Source of the DNA: Candidatus Methylomirabilota bacterium
GTDB lineage: Bacteria; Methylomirabilota; Methylomirabilia; Rokubacteriales; CSP1-6
Length of the DNA: 33,321 nt
Assembly: GCA_036001065.1 (NCBI GenBank)
Contig: DASYUQ010000137.1
Span: 1-33,321 of the forward strand
Direction: 5' to 3'
Every line of letters starts with the position of its first letter. The stretch's first letter is position 1. This document shows positions 25,205 through 32,114 of this stretch, one piece after another. The notes under the pieces were generated by a model, which was given only the letters and a program-made list of their open reading frames with translations, made no database searches and had not been told where the DNA came from. The position numbers were made by a program, and so were the translations under genes.

Positions 25205-26955
25205 GCGCCACCAGCGCCACGGCTCACGCGCACACCGCTCACGCGGCGCACCACGAGGTGGGCTTCGTGCGGACCTACATCTTCTCGACCGACCACAAGA
25301 TGATCGCGCGCCAGTTCCTGTTCCTGGGGCTCTTCATGATGATCATCGGGGGCCTCCTGGCGCTGATGGTCCGCTGGCAGCTGGCCTGGCCGGAGACCCC
25401 GGTGCCCGGTCTCGGCTGGGTCCTCACCGAGACCGGCGGCATCCTGGAGCCCAGCCAGTACAACATGGCCTTCACCATGCACGCCACCATCATGATCTTC
25501 TTCGTCATCATGCCGATCCTGGCGGGCGCCTTCGGCAACTTCTGCATCCCGCTGATGATCGGCGCCCGAGACATGGCTTTTCCCTTCCTCAACATGCTGT
25601 CCTTCTGGGTGGCTGCGCTATCGGGTGTCCTGATGCTCGCCGGCTTCTTCGTCCCCGGCGGCCACGCGGCGGCGGGGTGGACGTCCTACGCGCCGCTCAG
25701 CTCGGTGCCGGAGTACACGGGGACCAACTGGGGGCAGAACCTCTGGTGCATCAGCCTGTTCGTCCTCGGTGTCTCGTCGATGATGGGGGCGATCAACTAC
25801 ATCACCACGATCATCAACATGCGGGCGCCCGGGATGAGGCTCTTCCGCATGCCGCTGGTCGTCTGGTCGCTCTTCATCACCGCCATCCTGCTGCTCCTGG
25901 CCCTGCCCGTGCTCACCTCGGGCGTGGCCATGCTCCTCTTCGACCGGACGCTGGGCACGAACTGGTTCAAGCCGTCGGGCGGCGGCGAGCCGCTGCTCTG
26001 GCAGCACCTGTTCTGGTACTTCGGTCACCCCGAGGTCTACATCCTCATCCTGCCCGCCATGGGCATCGCCTCGGAGATCCTGCCGGTCTTCGCCCGCAAG
26101 CCGATCTTCGGCTACCACGCCATGGCGTTCTCGATGATCGCCATCGCGTTCCTCTCCTGGGTGGTCTACGGCCACCACATGTTCGTGAGCGGCATGAACC
26201 CGGCGCTGGGCATGTCGTTCATGGTGACCACGATGATCATCGCCGTGCCGTCGGCCATCAAGACCTTCAACTGGCTCGGCACGCTGTGGGGTGGCCGCAT
26301 CCAGTTCACGGTGCCGATGCTGAACGCGCTGGCCTTCGTGTGGATGTTCGTCATCGGCGGGCTCTCGGGCATCTTCATGGCCTCCACGCCGGTGGACATC
26401 TACATCCAGGACACCTACTTCATCGTGGCCCACATCCACTACGTGGTCTTCGGCGGCTCGATCTTCGGGGCCTTCGCCGCCATCTACTACTGGTTCCCGA
26501 AGATGTTCGGCCGCCTGATGAACACGGCGCTGGGGCACCTGCACTTCTGGCCGACCTTCGTCTTCTTCAACCTCACCTTCTTCCCCATGCACATCATCGG
26601 TGTGGGGGGCCAGATGCGGCGCATCTACAACCCGCTCCAGTACGAGTTCCTCCAGCACCAGCAGCACTGGAACGTGCTCATCACCATCAGCGCCATCGGT
26701 CTCGGGATCGCGCAGATCCCCTTCGTGATCAACTTCTTCTGGTCGCTCTTCGCCGGCCCCAAGGCGCCCCTGAATCCCTGGAACTCCAACACGCTGGAGT
26801 GGACGGCGCCCTCGCCCCCGCCGCACCTGAACTGGGGGCCGACGGTGCCGACCGTGTACCGCGGGCCCTACGAGTACACTTCGCCGGAGTCGAGAGAGGA
26901 CTTCCTGCCGCAGTCGCAGCCGCCGCTGGTGCGGGCCGGGACCTCGCGACACTGA
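25201..26955 (+). CDS. coxA: Cytochrome c oxidase subunit I (type A haem-copper oxidase)
   Basis: This is the catalytic subunit that reduces O2 to water. In 584 residues the ligands are complete: His94 and His413 for the low-spin haem, His411 for the high-spin haem, and His276, His325 and His326 for CuB, with the cross-linked Tyr280 in G-H-P-E-V-Y. Glu278 and the D-channel residues Asn113, Asp124 and Asn131 are present, as is the K-channel Lys354, so it is a proton-pumping A1-type enzyme. Several of these numbers happen to equal those of Paracoccus subunit I. The N-terminus is His/Ala-rich (residues 8-18). It starts in a four-base overlap with coxB. The long C-terminal tail after the last helix is Pro-rich. 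Confidence 0.97.
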   Translation: MSATSATAHAHTAHAAHHEVGFVRTYIFSTDHKMIARQFLFLGLFMMIIGGLLALMVRWQLAWPETPVPGLGWVLTETGGILEPSQYNMAFTMHATIMIFFVIMPILAGAFGNFCIPLMIGARDMAFPFLNMLSFWVAALSGVLMLAGFFVPGGHAAAGWTSYAPLSSVPEYTGTNWGQNLWCISLFVLGVSSMMGAINYITTIINMRAPGMRLFRMPLVVWSLFITAILLLLALPVLTSGVAMLLFDRTLGTNWFKPSGGGEPLLWQHLFWYFGHPEVYILILPAMGIASEILPVFARKPIFGYHAMAFSMIAIAFLSWVVYGHHMFVSGMNPALGMSFMVTTMIIAVPSAIKTFNWLGTLWGGRIQFTVPMLNALAFVWMFVIGGLSGIFMASTPVDIYIQDTYFIVAHIHYVVFGGSIFGAFAAIYYWFPKMFGRLMNTALGHLHFWPTFVFFNLTFFPMHIIGVGGQMRRIYNPLQYEFLQHQQHWNVLITISAIGLGIAQIPFVINFFWSLFAGPKAPLNPWNSNTLEWTAPSPPPHLNWGPTVPTVYRGPYEYTSPESREDFLPQSQPPLVRAGTSRH

Positions 26956-26981
26956 GCGGATCGCCGGAGGCACGCATCGGG

Positions 26982-27860
26982 ATGGCGACCGCGGCGCATG
27001 GTCTGGCGCTGATGACGGCGGTGGCGACGCTCGTGTTGATCCTCTTCGGAGGCCTGGTGACCAACACGGGCTCGGCGCTGGCCGTGCCGGACTGGCCGAC
27101 CACCTTCGGCCACAACTTGTTCCTCTACCCATGGTCCCAGATGGTCGGCGGGATCTTCTACGAGCACAGCCACCGGCTGCTGGGCGTGCTGGTGGGGCTG
27201 CTCACGCTGGCGCTGGCCGCCGCGCTCTGGCGCGCCGGTGGGCGCCTGCGCGCGCTCGGCCTCGTCGCCGCGACCACCGTGGTCGCCCAGGGCGTGCTGG
27301 GCGGCCTCCGCGTCGTCCTGCTCGAGCCGACGCTGGCCATCCTGCACGGCTGCCTGGCCCCGGCGTTCTTCGCTCTGGTGGCCGTGGCCGCGCTGGTGAC
27401 CTCCCCCCGATGGCAGGAGCCCGCCACCGCCGAAGCCCTGGCGCCGTCCACGCGGTCAGTGACGCTCGCGGTGGCGGCGCTCGTCTACGTCCAGATCGTC
27501 TTCGGCGCGCTCCTGACTCACGCGGGCTTCTTGCAGCCGCACCTGATCGGCGCCCTCGCCGTCTTCGCCCTGGCACCGATCGCCACCGCCCGGCTCCGGG
27601 GGAGCGGCGATGCCGTGGCGGCGCCGGTGGCGCGCGCGCTGCTCGCCCTGCTGGGGGCCCAGCTGTTGCTGGGGGTGGGCAGCCTGCTGGTGCGGGTCCT
27701 GCCCGGGGCGCTCCCCGACGGGCTCGGCCTGATCCTGACCGTCGCTCACCGCCTGGCCGGTGCGTTGACCCTGGGCGCGGCCGTGGTGCTCGCCGCGCGC
27801 GCGTGGGCTCCTCGAGCGCGCGGGGGGGCGCTGGTCGCGGTGGTGGAGCTTACGGCATGA
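26982..27860 (+). CDS. ctaA: Haem A synthase
   Basis: CtaA oxidises the methyl group of haem O to make haem A for the oxidase encoded next door. The 292-residue chain has eight probable membrane helices in two similar halves. The haem-ligand histidines are seen in E-H-S-H-R-L-L-G (His62, His64), L-H-G (His122), P-H-L-I-G (His187) and A-H-R-L-A-G (His256); Glu61 is the conserved acidic residue. A GGAGG lies about 11 bases before the ATG. Its stop overlaps the ctaB start (ATGA), so the two haem-modifying enzymes are coupled. Confidence 0.93.
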   Translation: MATAAHGLALMTAVATLVLILFGGLVTNTGSALAVPDWPTTFGHNLFLYPWSQMVGGIFYEHSHRLLGVLVGLLTLALAAALWRAGGRLRALGLVAATTVVAQGVLGGLRVVLLEPTLAILHGCLAPAFFALVAVAALVTSPRWQEPATAEALAPSTRSVTLAVAALVYVQIVFGALLTHAGFLQPHLIGALAVFALAPIATARLRGSGDAVAAPVARALLALLGAQLLLGVGSLLVRVLPGALPDGLGLILTVAHRLAGALTLGAAVVLAARAWAPRARGGALVAVVELTA

Positions 27861-28846
27861 GTGATCTGGCGCTCGTTCGAGCCCGGGCGTTGCCCGCACA
27901 ACCCTCCGGTGGGGAGGTTCGAAGGGGGCCGGAAGGCCCTCTCACGTCCGCCCCCTCCGAACAAATCGTCGGCGCCATCGCCCGCGATCGCCGGCAACTG
28001 GCCGCGGACCTCCTGGCCCTGACCAAGCCGCGCGTCGTCGTGATGGTGCTGGTGGCGACGCTCGTCGGTTACTACGTCGGGCTGACCGGCGCGCCCGACT
28101 ACGTCCGCATGCTCCACCTCATCGTCGGCACCCTGCTGGCGGCGGGTGGCACGCTCGCCCTCAACCAGTACGCCGAGCGGGACGTCGACGCCCGGATGGA
28201 CCGCACGCGCACGCGGCCGCTGCCGGACGGCCGGCTGCAGCCCCTCGAAGCGCTGGCTTTCGGGGCCGCCGCCACCGCGCTCGGTGTCGCGTACCTCGCG
28301 GCCTGCGTGAACGCGCTGGCCGCCGGCCTCACCGCGGCCACGGTCGTCCTCTATCTCTTCGCCTACACGCCGCTGAAGCTGCGGACGCCGCTCTGCACGG
28401 TCGTCGGCGCGGTTCCCGGCGCGCTGCCGCCGGTGACCGGCTGGGCGGCGGCGCGGGAGGATGTCGCGGTGGGGGCGTGGGTGCTGTTCGGCATCCTCTT
28501 CCTCTGGCAGTTGCCCCATACGCTGGCCATCGCCCGCCTCTACCGGGACGACTACGCGAGGGCGGGGGTCCGCGTGCTGCCCGTCGTGGACGCCGACGGC
28601 TGGAGCACGGAGCGGCAGATCGTGACGGGGTGCCTGGCCCTGCTGGCGGTGAGTCTCCTGCCCACGCTCATCGGCATGGCCGGGCCACTGTACTTCGTCG
28701 GCGCGCTGCTCCTGGGCCTCGTCTTCGCGACCTTTGGCACCCTGCAGGCGCTGGCGCCCTCGTCGCTGTCGGCGCGCCGCGTCCTGTTCGCATCGCTGCT
28801 CTACCTGCCGGCCGTGCTGGCCCTGCTGGCTCTCGACAAGGTATGA
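27857..28846 (+). CDS. ctaB: Haem O synthase (protohaem IX farnesyltransferase), N-terminus extended by a repeat
   Basis: CtaB attaches a farnesyl chain to haem B. The prenyltransferase motifs are N-Q-Y-A-E-R-D-V-D-A-R-M-D (103-115) and, in the second half, R-L-Y-R-D-D-Y, with Y-T-P-L-K-L-R-T between them; about nine membrane helices fit the family. The total of 329 residues includes an unusual N-terminus: about residues 8-36 are encoded by repeat copy G, before the family-like A-R-D-R-R-Q-L-A-A-D-L-L-A-L-T-K-P-R. The ATG overlaps the ctaA stop, so the extended form is probably what is made unless an internal start is used. The stop overlaps the next ATG. Confidence 0.93.
   Translation: MSDLALVRARALPAQPSGGEVRRGPEGPLTSAPSEQIVGAIARDRRQLAADLLALTKPRVVVMVLVATLVGYYVGLTGAPDYVRMLHLIVGTLLAAGGTLALNQYAERDVDARMDRTRTRPLPDGRLQPLEALAFGAAATALGVAYLAACVNALAAGLTAATVVLYLFAYTPLKLRTPLCTVVGAVPGALPPVTGWAAAREDVAVGAWVLFGILFLWQLPHTLAIARLYRDDYARAGVRVLPVVDADGWSTERQIVTGCLALLAVSLLPTLIGMAGPLYFVGALLLGLVFATFGTLQALAPSSLSARRVLFASLLYLPAVLALLALDKV
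27876..27961 (-). repeat. Two-hairpin repeat, copy G (degenerate, inside ctaB)
   Basis: It reads in minus orientation, against the gene. Hairpin 1 arms are 27950-27961 and 27918-27929 (12 bp, one mismatch), enclosing a local GGCC-GGAA-GGCC. Hairpin 2 (27881-27899) keeps its 19-base length but has one mismatch and one G-T pair; the TCGAA tag is kept. It is the only copy oriented opposite to the gene it touches and the only one at a gene's 5' end without lying after a stop in its own sense. Confidence 0.8.
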
Positions 28847-28950
28847 CCGCCAACGAGATCCGAGGGAAGAATCGGCGCACGGCGCGAATTCTGGTCGTCA
28901 TCATGGCCGGGCTCGCAGTGGCCGCGTTCCTGGTGGGGATCCGCTGGTGA
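28843..28950 (+). CDS. 35-residue single-span membrane protein
   Basis: The frame begins at an ATG overlapping the ctaB stop and ends in a GTGA overlap with the subunit III gene, so it is tightly embedded in the operon and likely translated. The protein has a basic N-terminal part (N-R-R-T-A-R) and one hydrophobic span (about 16-32). It resembles the short 'cytochrome oxidase small assembly' proteins found in similar operons and the anchor part of Cox11/CtaG, but lacks any copper-binding domain. A role in oxidase assembly is a guess from context. Confidence 0.7.
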   Translation: MTANEIRGKNRRTARILVVIMAGLAVAAFLVGIRW

Positions 28951-29621
28951 CGCGCGTCCTCGAGGCGCCGCCTCGGCGTCGGCCGTCGCGCGCGAACGGT
29001 CGGACGCCCCCCCCGCCCCCGCCCCCGGGGGGAGGCGACGGGCCCGACGGCGGTCCCGCGCGGCGGCGGGCCGCGCTCGACAACGTGGTCCTGGCGACGA
29101 TCTTCTTCATCGGTGCAGAGGTCATGTTCTTCACTGGCCTCATCTTCTCCTCCTGGGTCCTGCGCCTGGCCGCGCCCGTCTGGCCGCCGCCGCTACAGCC
29201 GCGGCTGCCGCTGGGGGTGACCGGCGTGAACACGCTCGTGCTGCTGGCCTCGAGCGTGGCCATGGTCGCCGCCGGCCGCGCGCTGAACGCGGGCGACCGC
29301 GGGCTGGCCGTCCGGCGCCTGGCCACCGCCGCCGGTCTCGGCGGCCTGTTCCTCCTGGTCCAGGGCTACGAGTGGGTCCGCCTCATCCGGTTCGGGCTGA
29401 CCGTGTCCTCCGGCGCCTACGGCGCCACGTTCTACACGCTCATCGGCACCCACGCCGTGCACGTGTTGGGGGCGCTGGTCTGGCTGGCCGTCACGCTGCT
29501 GCTGACTGCGCGCGGGCGGTTCGCCGACGGCGGCACCGCGCCGTTCCGGGCCTGTGCGCTGTTCTGGCACTTCGTCGTCGCCCTCTGGCCGATCCTCTAC
29601 CTGTCGGTGTACCTGCTGTGA
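28947..29621 (+). CDS. coxC: Cytochrome c oxidase subunit III (copy 1)
   Basis: Subunit III is a membrane protein that stabilises subunit I and helps proton uptake. From a GTG that overlaps the upstream stop (GTGA) it has 224 residues. The first 45 are a Pro/Gly/Arg-rich tail with seven prolines in a row, unusual for the family. Five membrane helices follow; F-I-G-A-E-V-M-F-F keeps the conserved Glu, and T-H-A-V-H-V and F-W-H-F-V-V-A-L-W-P match family motifs. Its stop overlaps the start of the next small gene (GTGA). Confidence 0.92.
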   Translation: MTRVLEAPPRRRPSRANGRTPPPPPPPGGGDGPDGGPARRRAALDNVVLATIFFIGAEVMFFTGLIFSSWVLRLAAPVWPPPLQPRLPLGVTGVNTLVLLASSVAMVAAGRALNAGDRGLAVRRLATAAGLGGLFLLVQGYEWVRLIRFGLTVSSGAYGATFYTLIGTHAVHVLGALVWLAVTLLLTARGRFADGGTAPFRACALFWHFVVALWPILYLSVYLL

Positions 29622-29899
29622 ACGGCCCGGCGTTCGCTTCGCTCGGCCGCCTCCTGGCCCGTCCGGCCACGCGCGTACTGGCAGCGCTCGCGCTGGCGCT
29701 GCCGCCGGGCCCGGCGGCCGCCTGCTCGGCCTGCCTCAGCTCGCCCTACGGGGACCGCACCTTCAACTGGGCATTTCTCGGCCTGCTCATCATGCCGTTC
29801 ATGGTCGCGGCCGCCGTCGGCGGCGTGCTCGCCTACTGCTACCGCCGCCGTCGCGCGGATCGCGCGCGGTTGAACCTTCCCATCGAGGAGACGACATGA
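29618..29899 (+). CDS. 93-residue exported or membrane protein with a CxxC
   Basis: The GTG start overlaps the subunit III stop and the stop overlaps the next ATG, so it is enclosed in the operon. The N-terminus (about 1-32) looks like a signal peptide ending in A-A-A. The mature part begins with A-C-S-A-C-L, a C-x-x-C pair, followed by one membrane span (about 49-70) and a basic cytoplasmic tail. I do not recognise the family. A periplasmic C-x-x-C next to a membrane span in an oxidase operon would suit copper delivery or redox help during CuA assembly, but this is inference only. Confidence 0.65.
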   Translation: MNGPAFASLGRLLARPATRVLAALALALPPGPAAACSACLSSPYGDRTFNWAFLGLLIMPFMVAAAVGGVLAYCYRRRRADRARLNLPIEETT

Positions 29900-30516
29900 C
29901 TCCAGCAGCGGCCTCTGTGCACTCGGCGGTGGAACCGGCCGAGACCCCGCTCACTCCGGAGAGCTGGGGCAAGCTCGGGATGTGGATCTTCCTGGCGGGT
30001 GACGCCGTGGGGTTCGGCGTGCTGCTCGCCTCCTACGGCCTCATGCGGGCGACGAGCCTCGACTGGCCCATCCCCTTCGACGTCCTGGGCATCAACCTCA
30101 CGGCCTTCATGACCTTCCTCCTCATCTGCTCGAGCGTGACGATGGTGAAGGCGCTCGAGTGGCTGGGCAAGGGCGATCGGATCCGGTGCCGGTGGTTCCT
30201 CTTCTACACCGCGCTGGGCGGGGCCATCTTCGTGAGCCTGCAGGCCTACGAGTGGTCGAAGCTGATCCGGGAGGGGCTGCACATCAACGGCAATCCCTGG
30301 GGCGCGAGCCTCTTCGGCGCCTCCTTCTTCATCGTCACCGGCTTCCATGGCCTGCACGTGACCGGAGGCGTCATCTATCTGCTCTCCATCATCCGCTACG
30401 TGACGAACCGTCCGGACCCGGCGGCCAGTTACAACGCGGTGGAGATCACTGGCCTGTACTGGCACTTCGTCGACCTGGTCTGGATCATGGTCTTCACCTT
30501 CATGTACCTGCTGTAG
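29896..30516 (+). CDS. Second cytochrome c oxidase subunit III-type protein
   Basis: This 206-residue membrane protein is of the subunit III superfamily, with about five helices. Family marks are L-G-M-W-I-F-L-A-G-D (29-38), where Asp replaces the usual Glu, F-H-G-L-H-V-T-G-G and Y-W-H-F-V-D-L-V-W. It is clearly different from copy 1 (no Pro-rich tail, different sequence), so it is an old duplication or a distinct subtype rather than a recent copy. It starts in an ATGA overlap. The subunit IV gene follows after 8 bases. Whether the two subunit III proteins sit in one complex or serve alternative forms cannot be read here. Confidence 0.9.
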   Translation: MTPAAASVHSAVEPAETPLTPESWGKLGMWIFLAGDAVGFGVLLASYGLMRATSLDWPIPFDVLGINLTAFMTFLLICSSVTMVKALEWLGKGDRIRCRWFLFYTALGGAIFVSLQAYEWSKLIREGLHINGNPWGASLFGASFFIVTGFHGLHVTGGVIYLLSIIRYVTNRPDPAASYNAVEITGLYWHFVDLVWIMVFTFMYLL

Positions 30517-30524
30517 GGGGACCG

Positions 30525-30857
30525 ATGGCGGCCACGGCGGAACACAAGCATCCGAACTACATGGCGGTCTTCTGGTACCTGGCGGCGTTGACGGTGATCG
30601 AGCTGGCGGTCATCTTCCTGCCGCTGGCCAAGCTCACGATCGGCGTGCTCCTGGTGGCGCTGGCGCTGGGCAAGGCGGCGCTGGTGGCGATGTACTTCAT
30701 GCATCTGAGATTCGAGACCCGGACGCTCGGACTCATCGCCATCACGCCCCTCGTCATCGCCACGCTGCTGGTCTTCGTCGTGCTCCCCGACGGCTTCGCC
30801 GTCGACCACAAGACCGCTGTCAAGAAGCCGGCGGCGCACGCGCCCGCCAAGCACTGA
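30525..30857 (+). CDS. Cytochrome c oxidase subunit IV (CyoD/CtaF-like)
   Basis: This 110-residue protein has three membrane helices (about 14-32, 38-56 and 68-87) and the G-K-A-A-L-V-A-M-Y-F-M-H-L motif typical of bacterial oxidase subunit IV (COX4_pro). The subunit is an assembly or stability factor in the membrane. The tail is basic (K-K-P-A-A-H). A G-rich ribosome-binding site lies just upstream of the ATG at 30525. Confidence 0.9.
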   Translation: MAATAEHKHPNYMAVFWYLAALTVIELAVIFLPLAKLTIGVLLVALALGKAALVAMYFMHLRFETRTLGLIAITPLVIATLLVFVVLPDGFAVDHKTAVKKPAAHAPAKH

Positions 30858-30865
30858 GGTGAGCC

Positions 30866-31234
30866 ATGCCCGTCGAAGACCAGCGGGCCCGGGCCGCCCG
30901 CGCCGTCCGGCGGGCCTTGCGCCTGCGGTGCCCCCGCTGCGGGGAGACACCACTGTTCCGGGGCTGGTTCGCCATGGCGCGCGAGTGCCGGTTCTGCGGG
31001 CTCCGCTTCGAGCGCGCCCAGGGGTACTTCGTGGGCGCGATCTACATCAACTACGCGGTCACGACGGTGATCGCCGTCGGCGGGTACTTCGTACTCTGGT
31101 CGCGGGCCGGGATCTCGACGGCGGCGCAGTTCGCGATCTGGGTCCCCTTCCTCGTCGTCTTTCCGCTCTGGTTCTTCCGCTACAGCCGCAGCCTCTGGCT
31201 GGCGCTCGAGTACTTCGTGAACCCCGAGCAATAG
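30866..31234 (+). CDS. DUF983 zinc-ribbon membrane protein
   Basis: The 122-residue protein has a zinc ribbon with C-P-R-C-G (Cys22, Cys25) and C-R-F-C-G (Cys41, Cys44), then two membrane helices (about 57-78 and 87-105). DUF983 proteins often sit in or near cytochrome oxidase operons and their role is unsolved. GAGGTGA overlaps the upstream stop and serves as ribosome-binding site. Repeat copy H begins directly after its TAG with no spacing. Confidence 0.9.
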   Translation: MPVEDQRARAARAVRRALRLRCPRCGETPLFRGWFAMARECRFCGLRFERAQGYFVGAIYINYAVTTVIAVGGYFVLWSRAGISTAAQFAIWVPFLVVFPLWFFRYSRSLWLALEYFVNPEQ

Positions 31235-31307
31235 TCGGAGGGGGCCTCGGCGGCCCCCTCCGATGCCTCCCCCCAGGAGAGTGGCGCCGGCGAAGCCGGC
31301 GCTCGAA
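31235..31307 (+). repeat. Two-hairpin repeat, copy H
   Basis: This copy begins at the base after the DUF983 stop. Hairpin 1 is a perfect 12-bp stem (31235-31246 with 31252-31263). The linker CCTCCCCCCAG follows, then hairpin 2, GCGCCGGC-GAA-GCCGGCGC (31284-31302), and TCGAA. It lies directly before, and may form part of, the start region of the second cupredoxin-like gene. Confidence 0.93.
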
Positions 31308-31326
31308 GGCGGCCATTCTCACGCTT

Positions 31327-32088
31327 GTGCTCATTCTGGGGCTTGGCCTCGTCCCGGGGGGGGCGGGGGCGGCGTACGAGGAGGTCGTGGTGAAGGACGG
31401 CGGCATGCTCGCCGGCGCCGTGAGGTTCGCCGGCACGCCGCCCAGGCTCGAGCCCATCCGCGTGAACAAGAACCGCGAGGTCTGCGGCGAGGTCAAGGAG
31501 TCGGAGGCGCTGGTGGTGGGCGGCGCTGATCGCGGAGTGCGCGGCAGCGTGGTCCTCATCGAGGGCGTCGGGCGGGGCAAGAAGCCGAGCGGCGGCGTGG
31601 TGGTCGACAACCACCAGTGCCGGTTCGTGCCCCATGTGGCCGCGACCATGGTCGGCGAGCGCACGCGTGTGAAGAACTCCGATCCGATCCTGCACAACAC
31701 CCACGGGTTTCACGCCGGCACCGCGGGCTCGTCCGGCAAGCTGACGGTCTTCAACCTGGCCCTCCCCAACGCCGGCCAGGTCATCGAGATCACCAGGAAG
31801 CTCGTCAAGCCCGGTCCCGTCCGCGTGCTGTGCGACGCCCACACGCACATGTTCGGCTGGCTCTACGTCCACGACAGCCCCTACTTCGCCGTCACCGACG
31901 AGCGGGGCGCGTTCCGCATCGACGGGGTGCCGCCGGGCCGGTACCGGGTCACCATGTGGCACGAGGGGTTCCGCCCCCAGGGTGTCGACAAGGACGGGCG
32001 TCCCGTCTACGACGAGGCGCGGACGGTCACGAAAGAGGTCACGATCGCGCCCAACGCCACGGCGATGGTCGAGTTCGAGCTGCGCTGA
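31327..32088 (+). CDS. Exported cupredoxin-like protein (paralogue 2), start disturbed
   Basis: This is a clear paralogue of the protein at 23722-24432. It shares H-Q-C-R-F-V-P-H, I-L-H-N-T-H and C-D-A-H-T-H-M (from 31831), the same Cys-x2-His-x2-Met pattern expected for type 1 copper, and the C-terminal beta domain with M-W-H-E. The hydrophobic signal core lies just after repeat H, but between the DUF983 stop and that core there is no ATG, GTG or TTG in frame. The first in-frame choice is GTG at 31327, inside the hydrophobic core and without basic residues before it. The native start may have been replaced when the repeat arrived, or a non-standard start is used. The coding frame is otherwise intact. 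Confidence 0.75.
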   Translation: MLILGLGLVPGGAGAAYEEVVVKDGGMLAGAVRFAGTPPRLEPIRVNKNREVCGEVKESEALVVGGADRGVRGSVVLIEGVGRGKKPSGGVVVDNHQCRFVPHVAATMVGERTRVKNSDPILHNTHGFHAGTAGSSGKLTVFNLALPNAGQVIEITRKLVKPGPVRVLCDAHTHMFGWLYVHDSPYFAVTDERGAFRIDGVPPGRYRVTMWHEGFRPQGVDKDGRPVYDEARTVTKEVTIAPNATAMVEFELR

Positions 32089-32114
32089 GCGCTCACGAGC
32101 GAGGGGGAGAGTCC

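Noticed and set aside
31263-31529. Frame starting at the ATG inside repeat H
   Set aside because: It is out of frame with the cupredoxin-like gene and its translation is an Arg/Gly-rich shadow.
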